NCBI RefSeq assembly: GCF_010119975.1
Contig: NZ_CP048222.1
Span: forward strand, 434,001-498,000
Length of the DNA stretch: 64,000 bases
Direction: 5' to 3'
Origin: Rhodocytophaga rosea
GTDB taxonomy: Bacteria; Bacteroidota; Bacteroidia; Cytophagales; 172606-1
In this document: positions 56,368-64,000 of the stretch, piece after piece
Position numbering within the stretch: position 1 is the first letter of the stretch
Layout: each line of letters begins with the position of its first letter
Notes under the pieces: model-generated
Databases searched by the model: none
Told to the model about the DNA's origin: nothing
The model's input: only the letters and a program-made list of their open reading frames with translations
Position numbers and translations under genes: made by a program

Positions 56368-56787
56368 TTATTTCGGAAAATATAGAAAGAATAGAAGAAT
56401 TAGCTTTACAGTTAGTTTTCTAAAGTCATCTTCTAAACTTGACAAAATCAAAGTCATAATCCGGGTGGCTGCTGCCCATTCTTCCTGGGTTAATTTCGGA
56501 TATTCGGCTTTAATTTCTTCAGGAAGATCCATTTCTTCTATGCTGTGCATTAATTCTGATAGCATGATCTTTTTGCCTTTAATTTTGAGTCCGGACTCTA
56601 ATCGCCCGTTCACCCTGATCTTCCCGATTTCAATATTATCTACACTTGCCAGATTATCCGGCGTTTCAGAGGCAAAATCCAGAAGTGCCGTTCTGAACTG
56701 CTCGTTCATGGATTGAACCTGGGGATCAGTAAATCTCAGGTTAGCCATATACATCAACAGGTTTCTGAATTTAAGTTTCGCAAACAT
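56368..56787 (-). CDS. Hypothetical protein
   Basis: From the ATG at 56785-56787, about 139 residues: a basic start (MFAKLKFRNLLMYMANLRF), an acidic middle (SEIHSIEE-like ELMHSIEEMDLPEEIKAEYPKLTQEEW) and a hydrophobic end (VKLILLFFLYFPK) that could anchor the protein. I do not recognise it. The frame is open for 26 more codons upstream, so the start is uncertain. Confidence 0.5.
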   Translation of the reverse strand: MFAKLKFRNLLMYMANLRFTDPQVQSMNEQFRTALLDFASETPDNLASVDNIEIGKIRVNGRLESGLKIKGKKIMLSELMHSIEEMDLPEEIKAEYPKLTQEEWAAATRIMTLILSSLEDDFRKLTVKLILLFFLYFPK

Positions 56788-57020
56788 CTTCAAATAATTA
56801 TATATCAATTTAAGGTACAAGTGTACGGAATCGGACGGATATTGTATCAAAAATAAACACCCCATTTTTTAATAAACAGCCAAATCACGTAAATAGCGAG
56901 CTTTTATCCATTGGCATGTCTCTTGGATACCTATTGGCATCACACACAAGCAGCTTACTTCATAATAGGCAAGCAGCACTATCTACCAAACAAACTTAAA
57001 AAACTTAAAACAGGACTTGT

Positions 57021-57407
57021 ATGAAAACGCTTCAATTATTCTCCTTATCTATTATCACTGGTTTATTAACCATGAGCATGGGATTTCCCACGGAACTAAC
57101 CAAAAGAATGATTATTCTGGAAGAAAAGCCTGGTACCATTGTTAGAATGGCTAATGGTTCCACCATTGTAGATGTAGTGGAAGAAGAACCCATCCTGGAA
57201 GCTTATTTGCCCAGTGCGCCAGTTGATGCACATACTATTCTGGTAAAAGTATTCGATATACAGGGTTCGCTGGTGATGCAGAAGTCATTTACGATTGAGG
57301 AGTTCCTGACCAGAGGCGTTAAGGCTTCTTTGCCGGCAAACAGCACTTTTGTGATGTACGACCATGATACTGCCTACTATTTCCTGGAAGCTGGTTCTGC
57401 CCAGTAA
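57021..57407 (+). CDS. Exported hypothetical protein
   Basis: The 128-residue protein has a signal peptide (MKTLQLFSLSIITGLLTMSMG) and a short mature beta-rich part (TIVRMANGSTIVDVVEEEPILEAYLPSAP, ILVKVFDIQGSLVMQKSFTIEEFL). It may be a small periplasmic or outer-membrane-associated protein. No family is recognised. Confidence 0.6.
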   Translation: MKTLQLFSLSIITGLLTMSMGFPTELTKRMIILEEKPGTIVRMANGSTIVDVVEEEPILEAYLPSAPVDAHTILVKVFDIQGSLVMQKSFTIEEFLTRGVKASLPANSTFVMYDHDTAYYFLEAGSAQ

Positions 57408-57549
57408 TTTACTGAGCTAGCTTGTTTGCCTGCTTCATCCCGAAAGTAAATAACTACAGTAGTCTATTCCTGTGAAGCAGATGGATGAAATGATGAAGCA
57501 GTTTTGAAATTTCAATATTGATAGACCTCTTAATACTAAATACGCACTA

Positions 57550-57978
57550 CTAAATACTTCTATTCATCTTTCCAAACAGCACATAATCGAGGCTCCACCG
57601 GCCAGGACCCACAAAGAAGAAAACCATTGCCAGTACTACAAAAAGAAAAGGATGTTGTTCCTGCATAAAAATTCTCCCCTCTCCTATTCCAAAGGTAATA
57701 ATGCTCATAGTAACCGCCATGATAAGGCAGGCAAATCTGGTAAGCAACCCAAGGGTAATGAGTAAGCCGCTCAGCCATTCGGTACCTTTGCCCAGATACC
57801 CCATGAGCACCGGAGAAGGAAACTGCATGTCGGTAAGCCATTTTGCATATCCATTCATTTTCTCCCCATCAAATACCTCCCAGCCATGATACAGCATAAA
57901 AGCACCTACCATGAGCCGGATCACCAGCAAGCCACCCTCTTGTCCTAATCCATGCCATGAGAGCAGTTTTTTAATCAT
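57550..57978 (-). CDS. DoxX-family membrane protein
   Basis: The 142-residue protein has four membrane segments and the DoxX pattern: LLVIRLMVGAFMLYHGWEVF, GYLGKGTEWLSGLLITLGLLTRFACLIMAVTM, and a terminal FFFVGPGRWSLDYVLF. DoxX proteins are small inner-membrane proteins of uncertain role, linked in some species to thiosulfate:quinone oxidoreductase or redox stress. It stands alone here. Confidence 0.88.
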   Translation of the reverse strand: MIKKLLSWHGLGQEGGLLVIRLMVGAFMLYHGWEVFDGEKMNGYAKWLTDMQFPSPVLMGYLGKGTEWLSGLLITLGLLTRFACLIMAVTMSIITFGIGEGRIFMQEQHPFLFVVLAMVFFFVGPGRWSLDYVLFGKMNRSI

Positions 57979-58088
57979 ATCTGCCGGAACAAATGATACA
58001 TTCTCTTGTTAAACTAAAAACCGATAGTGCAATTAGCCCTGATTGTGATGTATCAGTTTGAAAAAATGTACAAACAACGAGCAACGAT

Positions 58089-58607
58089 TTAGTACATATT
58101 TCTCACTATTCTGGCCGTTACCAGCAACTGGCCTACATGACGCTGGGTATGTTCGGCCGCATGAAAAAGTAATCCCAGGGTAGTAGAAGGCAATTGTGCC
58201 CGGCCTACTCCTCTGGGTTCAAGCAAAGTTTGTTCATTTGTTTCCCGCAACTGTGCCAGTGACTTATCTACCTGCTTGCTGAATAACCCGGCCAGATCTT
58301 CGGCTGTACATCCTGCAAAAGGTTCACTGCCTTCCTGTGAAAGGGCTTTCAATTGGTCTGCGGAAAGAGTTTGTCCCTGGGCATAGGTAAACAAACGGTC
58401 GAGCACACCAGTCAGGTGCATGAGGTGAAACCCAACGGATGCCATTCTTGCCGGTTTTTCCCAAAGCCGTTCTGCTGGAAAATCGGCTACATACGTACTT
58501 ACTTCTTCTCTGGCCTGTAATAAGGCATGGGCTACCGGCTGTAGCAAAGGCGTTACTCCGGCAACCGGCCCTCGCAGCCATACTTCCGGTAATTTTGGTT
58601 GGTTCAT
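58089..58607 (-). CDS. DinB-family protein
   Basis: The 172-residue protein shows the full DinB pattern: a first metal-binding His in GFHLMHLTGVLDRLFTYAQG and the HAAEHTQRHVGQLLVTARI end with two more His. The length is normal. These four-helix bundles bind a divalent metal, and some are thiol-dependent transferases. Compared with the short DinB at 31809, this copy is complete. Confidence 0.85.
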   Translation of the reverse strand: MNQPKLPEVWLRGPVAGVTPLLQPVAHALLQAREEVSTYVADFPAERLWEKPARMASVGFHLMHLTGVLDRLFTYAQGQTLSADQLKALSQEGSEPFAGCTAEDLAGLFSKQVDKSLAQLRETNEQTLLEPRGVGRAQLPSTTLGLLFHAAEHTQRHVGQLLVTARIVRNMY

Positions 58608-58869
58608 GTTCGTAGGTTTGTTTGCATGTTGAAGCGATAATTACTTATACATTCCAATACTATTATACTCTGTTTCTGAAGCAATCATTCCAATATACCA
58701 CTTCTTTTGCGGATTATAAATAGTCCAGAAGTAGCCTTATGGGAAGTCATTCAATCATAGCGTTCATATTTTCAGGCTCTTGTTCTTTTTACCTATACTT
58801 CATTATGTCACCTGAGCTTACATCTGCCTGCGGTTCGGCATTGCAGAAGGGTTGTTGCAAAGTTTATAG

Positions 58870-59514
58870 TTACGTTTTATTTTCCTTATCACCATCCTGC
58901 GTTGAAATGGATGTTAATATGGGTAAATGAATGTGAAATTTTATAGCGATTATTCTGCATCCTATTACTGTTAAGGCAGCGATCAGTTCTGTTACACTTG
59001 TGGGAAGGTTGAAGTAATTACATATGAAATAAATAACACCTCCAGCTATACAGGCAAGGGCATAAATATCTTTACGGAACAGCAGCGGTACTTCGTTTAT
59101 CAAAACATCCCTCATTACACCACCGACTGAACCCGTAATCGCACCCATCGCAATACACACCCAAAAAGGTAGCCCTGCTTCAAGACTTTTGCTGATGCCC
59201 ACTATGGTAAACAAGCCAAGCCCGATGGAATCAAATACAAATAAAGATTTCCCCCACCTGAATAGTTTATATTTAAATAGCAGAGCGGCCAGCAGCGCTA
59301 CTCCTGTAGTGAGGAAATATTTACCATCTACCATCCAGAATGGCCTTACATCCAATAATACATCTCTGGTGGTTCCTCCGCCAATAGCCGTTACCAATCC
59401 AATGATATAGGCACCAAACCAGTCAATCTGTTTGCCTGATGCTCGCCTGATCCCACTAATGGCAAAGGCAAAGGTGCCTACCAGGTCTATCAGCGTTGTA
59501 AAATTTATTTCCAA
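58870..59514 (-). CDS. Trimeric intracellular cation channel (TRIC) family protein
   Basis: The 214-residue protein has seven membrane segments in two internal repeats, each with a Gly-rich signature: GLVTAIGGGTTRDVLLDVRP and AITGSVGGVMRDVLINEVPLLF. The pattern is that of the UPF0126/TRIC family, which forms trimeric K+-permeable channels in prokaryotes. It is an inner membrane protein. Confidence 0.9.
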   Translation of the reverse strand: MEINFTTLIDLVGTFAFAISGIRRASGKQIDWFGAYIIGLVTAIGGGTTRDVLLDVRPFWMVDGKYFLTTGVALLAALLFKYKLFRWGKSLFVFDSIGLGLFTIVGISKSLEAGLPFWVCIAMGAITGSVGGVMRDVLINEVPLLFRKDIYALACIAGGVIYFICNYFNLPTSVTELIAALTVIGCRIIAIKFHIHLPILTSISTQDGDKENKT

Positions 59515-59631
59515 GGAAATGTCCGTGTTTGTTTAGTGATCATTCTCCGGAACAATTCTACTCAATTCCAGAGAATAAGTAATCATCTTTGTAATTACTG
59601 ATAATCTGTCTGGATATAGGCAATGCTTATT

Positions 59632-60267
59632 CTATATACCTGTATGGTGATTGCCTTTTCGACATTTGATTAAAAAGAAGGGATAATTCTCATTGATTTC
59701 TGTGATTTCAAATAATCCGGCCTGGTCAAACTCAGCATGGATGGATTCTCTTTCATAAAAAAACAGGCTAACCCCATCGAATACTTCATAGCGGTCCTGG
59801 CTGACAAATTTGCCTTTGCCATAAGTATGCGCTTCTTTTGAAATAGCAGTAAAAACCATGTAGCCATTCTTTGAGAGTTGATGAAAGCAGTCACGGATTA
59901 GTTTTTGCCTTTGGGTGCTATCCAGTAGATGAATTAAAGCATAGCAGAATATGCCATCATAGTAACAGTTATCAAAGGGCATATCCGTTACAGACCCATG
60001 AAAGATGGTCATTGTGTTGCCGTAATGCTTTCTTGCCATCTCAATAGCTGTTTGTGAAATCTCAATACCGGTTACAGCTATTCCATGGTCTATGAAAATT
60101 TGCGCATTGCGTCCATAGCCAATGCCAGGGATAAGCATATTTTTTACCGATTTTACGACAAAAAAATCCTTTGTCAATACAGCAGAACGGGATGGCTCAA
60201 AGCCCCACATTTCTTGCTTTTCGATAAAGCTCTTTTCCCAGAACTCAGGTTTTTCGTTTACCATCAT
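59632..60267 (-). CDS. Class I SAM-dependent methyltransferase
   Basis: The 211-residue soluble protein has the Rossmann motif I as MLIPGIGYGRNAQIFIDHG, the acidic ribose-binding residue in TGIEISQTAIEMARKHYG, and the motif IV-like region CYYDGIFCYALIHLL. It resembles TehB/thiopurine-type small-molecule methyltransferases. The acceptor is unknown. Confidence 0.85.
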   Translation of the reverse strand: MMVNEKPEFWEKSFIEKQEMWGFEPSRSAVLTKDFFVVKSVKNMLIPGIGYGRNAQIFIDHGIAVTGIEISQTAIEMARKHYGNTMTIFHGSVTDMPFDNCYYDGIFCYALIHLLDSTQRQKLIRDCFHQLSKNGYMVFTAISKEAHTYGKGKFVSQDRYEVFDGVSLFFYERESIHAEFDQAGLFEITEINENYPFFLIKCRKGNHHTGI

Positions 60268-60375
60268 CTCGTTTCAATATGTTATTCAGTTAGCTGCTCT
60301 ACTAAAATTGCCAGTATACAGATCATGAACCCAGGCATAATTTTGGTTCTGCTATGATTTGTACGGACGTGCAAA

Positions 60376-60411
60376 GCTGTCCTTTGTGTTTGATGTTACC
60401 TGCTGTAACTT
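60376..60411 (-). repeat. Cassette-like repeat C
   Basis: Begins (minus strand) one base after the stop of the gene at 60413. It aligns with the inner part of copy A: both carry GCTGT at one end and CTGCTGTA-R-CTT at the other, with TTG-R-TGT between. The position relative to the gene is the same as for copy A. Confidence 0.45.
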
Positions 60412-60412
60412 G

Positions 60413-60970
60413 TTAGTTGAATCGCCAAATGGCCCACACATGACAGGTAGCATGCGGCTCGTCTGGATTATTTTTAATCAACGCTGCTTTAATTGTATAG
60501 GCTTTCTGATAGGTAGAAAGTAAGCCATATTCATTCAAATCCTCCGGAAGAAATGTATTATCAAATCCTCCACAGTTCGTTAAAGCACTTACATCCCCAT
60601 GTACATCCAATAAATCATATCCAATAAAGTCAAAATTCTCTAAATAAAGCGCTTCACAAGGCTCCGTTGGCTCTTTAGTGACCGCCAGCAGATTGTAAAT
60701 AGCAGCATCTTTTCCTGCTAACTTTGAGCGTAAATAAGCTAAACTGGTATATAAATGAGGAATGTAATCCTCCCACACTAAAAAGTCTGCATCTAGCAGG
60801 TTATCTCTTTCTACTACATTTTTTCCTAAGGTAGAATCTAAGGTGATCACTTCTTTTACATGCCTGAGGTTAGACCAGGCAATATAGCCTTGCCAGTTTA
60901 AATCATATCCTTTCCAGATGCGGTGGGTAGTCTGACTAAACTTTGCAGTGGCTGTATAATAAATCTTCAT
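60413..60970 (-). CDS. Hypothetical protein
   Basis: From the ATG at 60968-60970, 185 residues (MKIYYTATAKFSQTTHRIWKGYDLNWQGYIAWSNLRHVKEV...). It is soluble, rich in Tyr, Trp and Asn, with no signal peptide. I do not recognise the family. It is followed one base after its stop by repeat C and preceded by repeat D, which gives it the look of a mobile cassette gene. Confidence 0.6.
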   Translation of the reverse strand: MKIYYTATAKFSQTTHRIWKGYDLNWQGYIAWSNLRHVKEVITLDSTLGKNVVERDNLLDADFLVWEDYIPHLYTSLAYLRSKLAGKDAAIYNLLAVTKEPTEPCEALYLENFDFIGYDLLDVHGDVSALTNCGGFDNTFLPEDLNEYGLLSTYQKAYTIKAALIKNNPDEPHATCHVWAIWRFN

Positions 60971-61011
60971 GGTTTGATTTATCTTAATTTTAATTGCAAC
61001 CAATCATGGGC

Positions 61012-61045
61012 CTGGTGTTAGCATCACACATTTTGCTTCTGTAAA
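61012..61045 (-). repeat. Cassette-like repeat D (partial)
   Basis: Directly follows the stop of the SRPBCC gene (minus strand). It shares CTGGTGTTA with copy B and a TTGCTTCTGTAAA stretch comparable to CTGCTGTAACTT of copy C, but the middle differs. This is the weakest member of the group. Confidence 0.3.
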
Positions 61046-61502
61046 TTAATTTCCTTCAACGTAATTTGCTAAATTTTCAAGCGTTGAAATGGTTCCTGCT
61101 TCATTATCCTCAGGTTTAATTCCTTTGGGTATATCTTGAAAAAAATACGTCACCATTGCTCCTTTGTCCGTAGGTTCAATGCTTACTTCCATAATCATCT
61201 CGCCGGAAGAGGCAGGGTCAGTTGAGTCAAAGTTTATTGCTTGCACTATTTTTTTGTTTGGAATTAGGTCAATAAACCGTGCCGTAAATCTGTCCTCTTT
61301 TCCTCCTGTTTTTCCTTTCATTATCAGAGTAGAATAATGACATTTGGTATCCACCACCAACCCGAAAGTCAAAATTGTGGACTTTGGCCGTCATATCGCC
61401 TGGCGCTTGCCAAACTTCTAAGGCTGCCGGACTGGTTAAGGCTTTATAAATAGTCTCCGCTGTTGCATGTATAATTTTTGAAGTTTTTGTTGTTTGGCCC
61501 AC
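61046..61502 (-). pseudogene. SRPBCC (AHSA1-like) protein, frameshifted
   Basis: From a GTG at 61500-61502 the minus frame reads GQTTKTSKIIHATAETIYKALTSPAALEVWQAPGDM, the classic AHSA1 start, to VGGGYQMSLFYSDNE. It then leaves the family after an A3 run at 61316-61318. The next frame continues with KGKTGGKEDRFTARFIDLIPNKKIVQAINFDS to the normal end at 61046. Removing one base (or adding two) rejoins the parts to about 150 residues. SRPBCC proteins form a hydrophobic ligand cavity; the ligand is unknown. Confidence 0.75.
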
Positions 61503-61522
61503 AGTAGTGTTATGTTTAGGTT

Positions 61523-61609
61523 GCTTATAATGAACCAAAAGCACACGCAGCATCGCAATTGGTAAGGTTGTGGTGAGGCAGCATGCTTGTCGTTTTTGTG
61601 CTTGGTGTT
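61523..61609 (-). repeat. Cassette-like repeat B, cut by the IS91 left end
   Basis: The segment is similar to repeat A and forms an imperfect palindrome: ACCAAAAGCACACGCAGC in its left part mirrors GCTTGTCGTTTTTGTGCTTGGT in its right part with mismatches. Similarity to A stops near 61608, where the IS91-type element begins. Confidence 0.5.
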
Positions 61610-61658
61610 GCACTAAACCTACGGTAGCCTGTTGGTAGGTGGGAATAGTTATAGGAGT

Positions 61659-62597
61659 ATGTTTCACCAAACTCTTACCACTATGTCAACACCAAACACT
61701 AACACCCACCCTACTTTTATCCAACAGGCTTGCCTGAAGGTAAGCGGATTTTCTCTCCTTTACAACAAGCTGGAAAGGGATATCTCCCTGTCTGGCAGAA
61801 GTCTGAGCACGTTAAAAAACTACTCCCGCCACATGGCTCAGATTGCTCTCTACTACAATCAGTTGCCTACCGAACTAGACGAAGATCAGGTCAGAGATTA
61901 CCTGTGGATGCTGCAGAAGAAAACGAACAAGCCTTCTAAAAGCTCTTTCAAACATGCTGTCTATGGCCTGCGCCTGCTCTACCGGCTTACCGGCAGAGAT
62001 GACCGGGCTATCCGCCTACCTTCCATCCCTAAAGTACACAAACTGCCAGCGGTCCTCAGTAAGCAGGAAGTCAAAGCTCTGCTCAAAGCACCCCGTCTGT
62101 TAAAGCACCGGGTGCTGCTGGCCTTAATCTATTCAGCAGGCCTTCGCATGCAGGAAGTATGCCGGCTTGAGATCTCAGATTTAGATTTTGACCGCATGCA
62201 GATCCACATTCGCCAAAGCAAAGGAAGAAAAGACCGCTATGTACCCCTCTCCCAGCTGATGAAAAGAGGACTGCTCTCCTACCTGTCTGCCTGCAAACCC
62301 CACTACTACCTCTTCAATGGCAAGGAATATGGCTCGCAGCTCAGCCGCAAAGGCGTGCAATGGCTCATGCAGGATGCAGTTAGTAAAGCGGGCATCAAAA
62401 AGAAAGGCATCTGTGTACATACCCTGCGCCATTCCTATGCCACCCATCTGCTAGAAGATGGATTGGATATTGTCTCCATCAAAGAACTTTTAGGCCATAG
62501 CTTCCTGGAAACTACCCTTGTATATCTGCACATGGCAGGACTTGGCAGAAAAGCTCCTTTCTCTCCTCTAGATACCCTCTATACAAAGGAGGCATGA
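61659..62597 (+). CDS. Tyrosine recombinase (XerC/D-like integrase) of the IS91-type element
   Basis: About 312 residues from the ATG at 61659 (ATG at 61683 is an alternative). It has an N-terminal SAM-like core-binding domain (LKNYSRHMAQIALYYNQLP) and a catalytic domain with Arg in SAGLRMQEVCRLE, Lys in SKGRKDRYVPL, HTLRHSYATHLLEDG, and the final His and Tyr in LLGHSFLETTLVYLHM. All six key residues are present. The extra segment typical of integron integrases is absent. The stop overlaps the transposase ATG by four bases. Confidence 0.92.
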   Translation: MFHQTLTTMSTPNTNTHPTFIQQACLKVSGFSLLYNKLERDISLSGRSLSTLKNYSRHMAQIALYYNQLPTELDEDQVRDYLWMLQKKTNKPSKSSFKHAVYGLRLLYRLTGRDDRAIRLPSIPKVHKLPAVLSKQEVKALLKAPRLLKHRVLLALIYSAGLRMQEVCRLEISDLDFDRMQIHIRQSKGRKDRYVPLSQLMKRGLLSYLSACKPHYYLFNGKEYGSQLSRKGVQWLMQDAVSKAGIKKKGICVHTLRHSYATHLLEDGLDIVSIKELLGHSFLETTLVYLHMAGLGRKAPFSPLDTLYTKEA

Positions 62598-63766
62598 AGC
62601 CTGCCCTAGAGTTAGCCCATATACTGTCGGCTCACTTACATGAGTTTATGGCCACGCATGCAGTCTCTGCTCACAAGTTCTCCACCCTAAAGGCGATTGA
62701 GCATTGCCGTACTGCCAGACTAGGCGGCCATATAGATGCCTGTGATAGTTGTGGCTACCTGCGTATTAGCTACAACAGCTGCCGCAACAGACACTGCCCT
62801 AAGTGTCAGACTACCAATCGTGAAAAGTGGATTATGCAAAGGGAGGCAGACCTGTTACCGGTCAGCTACTTTCATGTGGTCTTCACCTTGCCCCACTCCC
62901 TTAATCTATTGTGCCTGCAGTATCCCCAAGAACTCTATGCTTTGCTCTTCAAGACAGCCTGGTCTACGATCAACAGCTTTGCCAATAATCCCAAGCATCT
63001 GGGTGCTAAAACAGGTATGATCTCCATTCTGCACACCTGGGGACAGAACCTCTCACTGCATCCACATCTGCATTGTATTGTGCCGGGTGGAGGGATCTCT
63101 GGGAGTGGCCACTGGAAAAAGGCCAGAAGTACAGGTAAATATCTTTTCCCGGTCAAAGCACTCAGTAAAGTGTTCCGTGCTCGCTATGTCTCACTACTGA
63201 GAAGCTTTCTTTCTGCTAATAAAGCACAGGTGGATAATGGGCTATGGAAAGAGTTATTTGCCAAAGACTGGGTGGTATACTGTAAAAGGCCTTTCTTAGG
63301 TCCTGCTCAGGTGATTGAATATCTGGGACGTTACACCCACAAAGTAGCTATCTCCAATCACCGCCTCCAAAGTATAGAGGATGGCAAGGTGAGCTTCGCT
63401 TACAAAGATTACCGGCAAGAAGCAGCAAAGAAAACCATGAGTTTGGAGGCTACTGAGTTCATCAGGCGTTTCAGCCTGCACATTCTGCCACCAAAGTTTG
63501 TCCGCATCCGCCACTATGGCATTTTGTCTTCCAAAGCAAAAGCCCATGATTTAGCACTGGCCAGACAAGATTTGAGAGTAGCTACGCCGGAAAAAAGAGT
63601 GTCGGACTGGAAAAGCATCTGCAAAGAACGCTTAGGCTATGATATAGACCTGTGTCCTTGCTGCAGCAAAGGCCGCATGAGAGAAATCTTGCGCTTTGAA
63701 GCAGCCCGTTCCCCACCTGATAGGGCTTACCTGCTATCGATAGCTTTACACTTGAAAACTGCCTGA
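62594..63766 (+). CDS. IS91-family HUH transposase
   Basis: This 390-residue protein has an N-terminal zinc-binding motif (CDSCGYLRISYNSCRNRHCPKC, Cys50-Cys71), the HUH motif HPHLH at 156-160 followed by CIVPGGG, and the catalytic Tyr region YLGRYTHK (Tyr243/Tyr247). These mark a rolling-circle transposase of the IS91/IS801 group that nicks and joins single strands. Translation is coupled to the recombinase gene. Confidence 0.93.
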   Translation: MKPALELAHILSAHLHEFMATHAVSAHKFSTLKAIEHCRTARLGGHIDACDSCGYLRISYNSCRNRHCPKCQTTNREKWIMQREADLLPVSYFHVVFTLPHSLNLLCLQYPQELYALLFKTAWSTINSFANNPKHLGAKTGMISILHTWGQNLSLHPHLHCIVPGGGISGSGHWKKARSTGKYLFPVKALSKVFRARYVSLLRSFLSANKAQVDNGLWKELFAKDWVVYCKRPFLGPAQVIEYLGRYTHKVAISNHRLQSIEDGKVSFAYKDYRQEAAKKTMSLEATEFIRRFSLHILPPKFVRIRHYGILSSKAKAHDLALARQDLRVATPEKRVSDWKSICKERLGYDIDLCPCCSKGRMREILRFEAARSPPDRAYLLSIALHLKTA

Positions 63767-63815
63767 GTAGAATAAAAAAGCCACTCAAAAAATTGGCCGG
63801 GAAAGTTATTGCCCA

Positions 63816-63849
63816 TGTTGGAATATAGTCACCTTACTTGGAGCCAACA
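63816..63849 (+). repeat. Hairpin near the 3' end of the IS91-type element
   Basis: TGTTGG (63816-63821) is complementary to CCAACA (63844-63849), about 50 bases after the transposase stop. Another short hairpin (AAACC/GGTTT) lies at about 63981-63994. Secondary structure near an end is known for IS91 elements; which end is the origin is not shown. Confidence 0.4.
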
Positions 63850-64000
63850 CGGCTGCTCAGTTTACAAATAGTGAGATCTTTTCTCTTCCTTTTTTTACAC
63901 TATCTTCTTTTAGTGTACTACCGCTTCACCCAGAAGCTTCTTCTCTATTGATTGATTCCCCATAAATAAGGGCAGGTTAAACCACCCGGTTTCGTGCAAC

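Larger units (their letters stand above)
61607..64000 (+). mobile_element. IS91-family element with tyrosine recombinase and HUH transposase
   Basis: The element holds two overlapping genes. GTTGCACTAAACC at 61607-61619 is matched in inverted form by GGTTTCGTGCAAC at 63988-64000 (12 of 13), so these are taken as the ends. CTTG, a known IS91-type target word, lies directly left (61601-61605 region). The right end falls on the window edge, so the element may extend a few bases further. Some IS91 members are known to carry an extra tyrosine recombinase gene. Confidence 0.65.

Noticed and set aside
57430-57501. Inverted CTGCTTCATC / GATGAAGCAG around 52 bases between convergent genes
   Set aside because: The arms are short for so long a loop and no T run follows; not called as a terminator.
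58739-58930. Open frame of 63 codons partly overlapping the TRIC channel gene end
   Set aside because: Overlaps a well-supported gene on the other strand and shows no ribosome site or family pattern.
61503-61670. N-terminal extension of the SRPBCC frame up to 61670
   Set aside because: The extra residues come from repeat B and the IS91 left end and do not resemble the AHSA1 family; the GTG at 61502 is the better start.
61659-62597. Reading the tyrosine recombinase as an integron integrase serving the cassette-like repeats
   Set aside because: It lacks the extra segment of IntI proteins and is translationally coupled to an IS91 transposase, so it belongs to that element.
1-64000. CRISPR arrays, rRNA genes, prophage structural genes
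   Set aside because: No regularly spaced direct repeats, rRNA-like stretches or phage structural proteins were seen.

Overview
The window reads as chromosome of a gliding-type Bacteroidetes, most likely order Cytophagales. Support comes from three SusC/SusD pairs, type IX secretion (T9SS) C-terminal sorting domains on two proteases, DUF4249 and DUF5107 proteins, many lipoproteins with a Cys near the N-terminus, and promoters of the TTTG / TAnnTTTG type. I cannot name the genus from the sequence alone.

Layout. 1-6.6 kb: the 3' part of a DUF5107/TPR protein, a GH2-type glycosidase broken by one missing base, and a convergent CBM9-like protein. 6.7-11.6 kb: a ribbon-helix-helix-like small protein, a small hypothetical, a subtilisin-like T9SS protease and an M57 HEIGH metalloprotease. 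12.5-16.6 kb: a PAS histidine kinase, then a mobile patch in which an IS3-family and an ISAs1-family element flank a tRNA-Arg(CCT). 16.8-20 kb: a Cys-rich four-helix copper-binding protein, an exported protein, a CPBP membrane protease and a polyprenyl diphosphate synthase.

20.5-30 kb: two tandem, related SusC-SusD pairs with no linked hydrolase or sigma/anti-sigma gene; the first SusC is frameshifted in a G run. 30-33 kb: an MDR oxidoreductase, a GH16/DUF1080-like protein, a short DinB protein and a Crp/Fnr regulator. 33.2-41.5 kb: a third SusC-SusD followed by two lipoproteins and a T9SS M43 metalloprotease, which suggests uptake of protein- or peptide-derived substrates.

41.7-46.1 kb: a frameshifted WalJ-like metallo-hydrolase, two coupled alpha/beta hydrolases and hypotheticals. 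46.4-52.8 kb: an operon of an STN-carrying TonB receptor, a DUF4249 lipoprotein and an 808-residue MG2-like protein with a plug-like segment. 52.8-61.5 kb: accessory minus-strand genes (DUF4291, esterases, DoxX, DinB, TRIC channel, methyltransferase, SRPBCC). Some are followed directly by a related, partly palindromic repeat that gives the area a cassette-like look. 61.6-64.0 kb: an IS91-family element carrying a tyrosine recombinase and an HUH transposase; its right end coincides with the window end.

Four genes (GH2, SusC-1, the WalJ-like gene, SRPBCC) each have a single small indel, three of them a lost G or C. Either the assembly has residual indel errors or several genes are decaying; read data would decide. 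The most unusual items are the cassette-like repeats at 42.6 and 60.4-61.6 kb, the IS91/recombinase module, and the STN receptor-DUF4249-MG2 operon.
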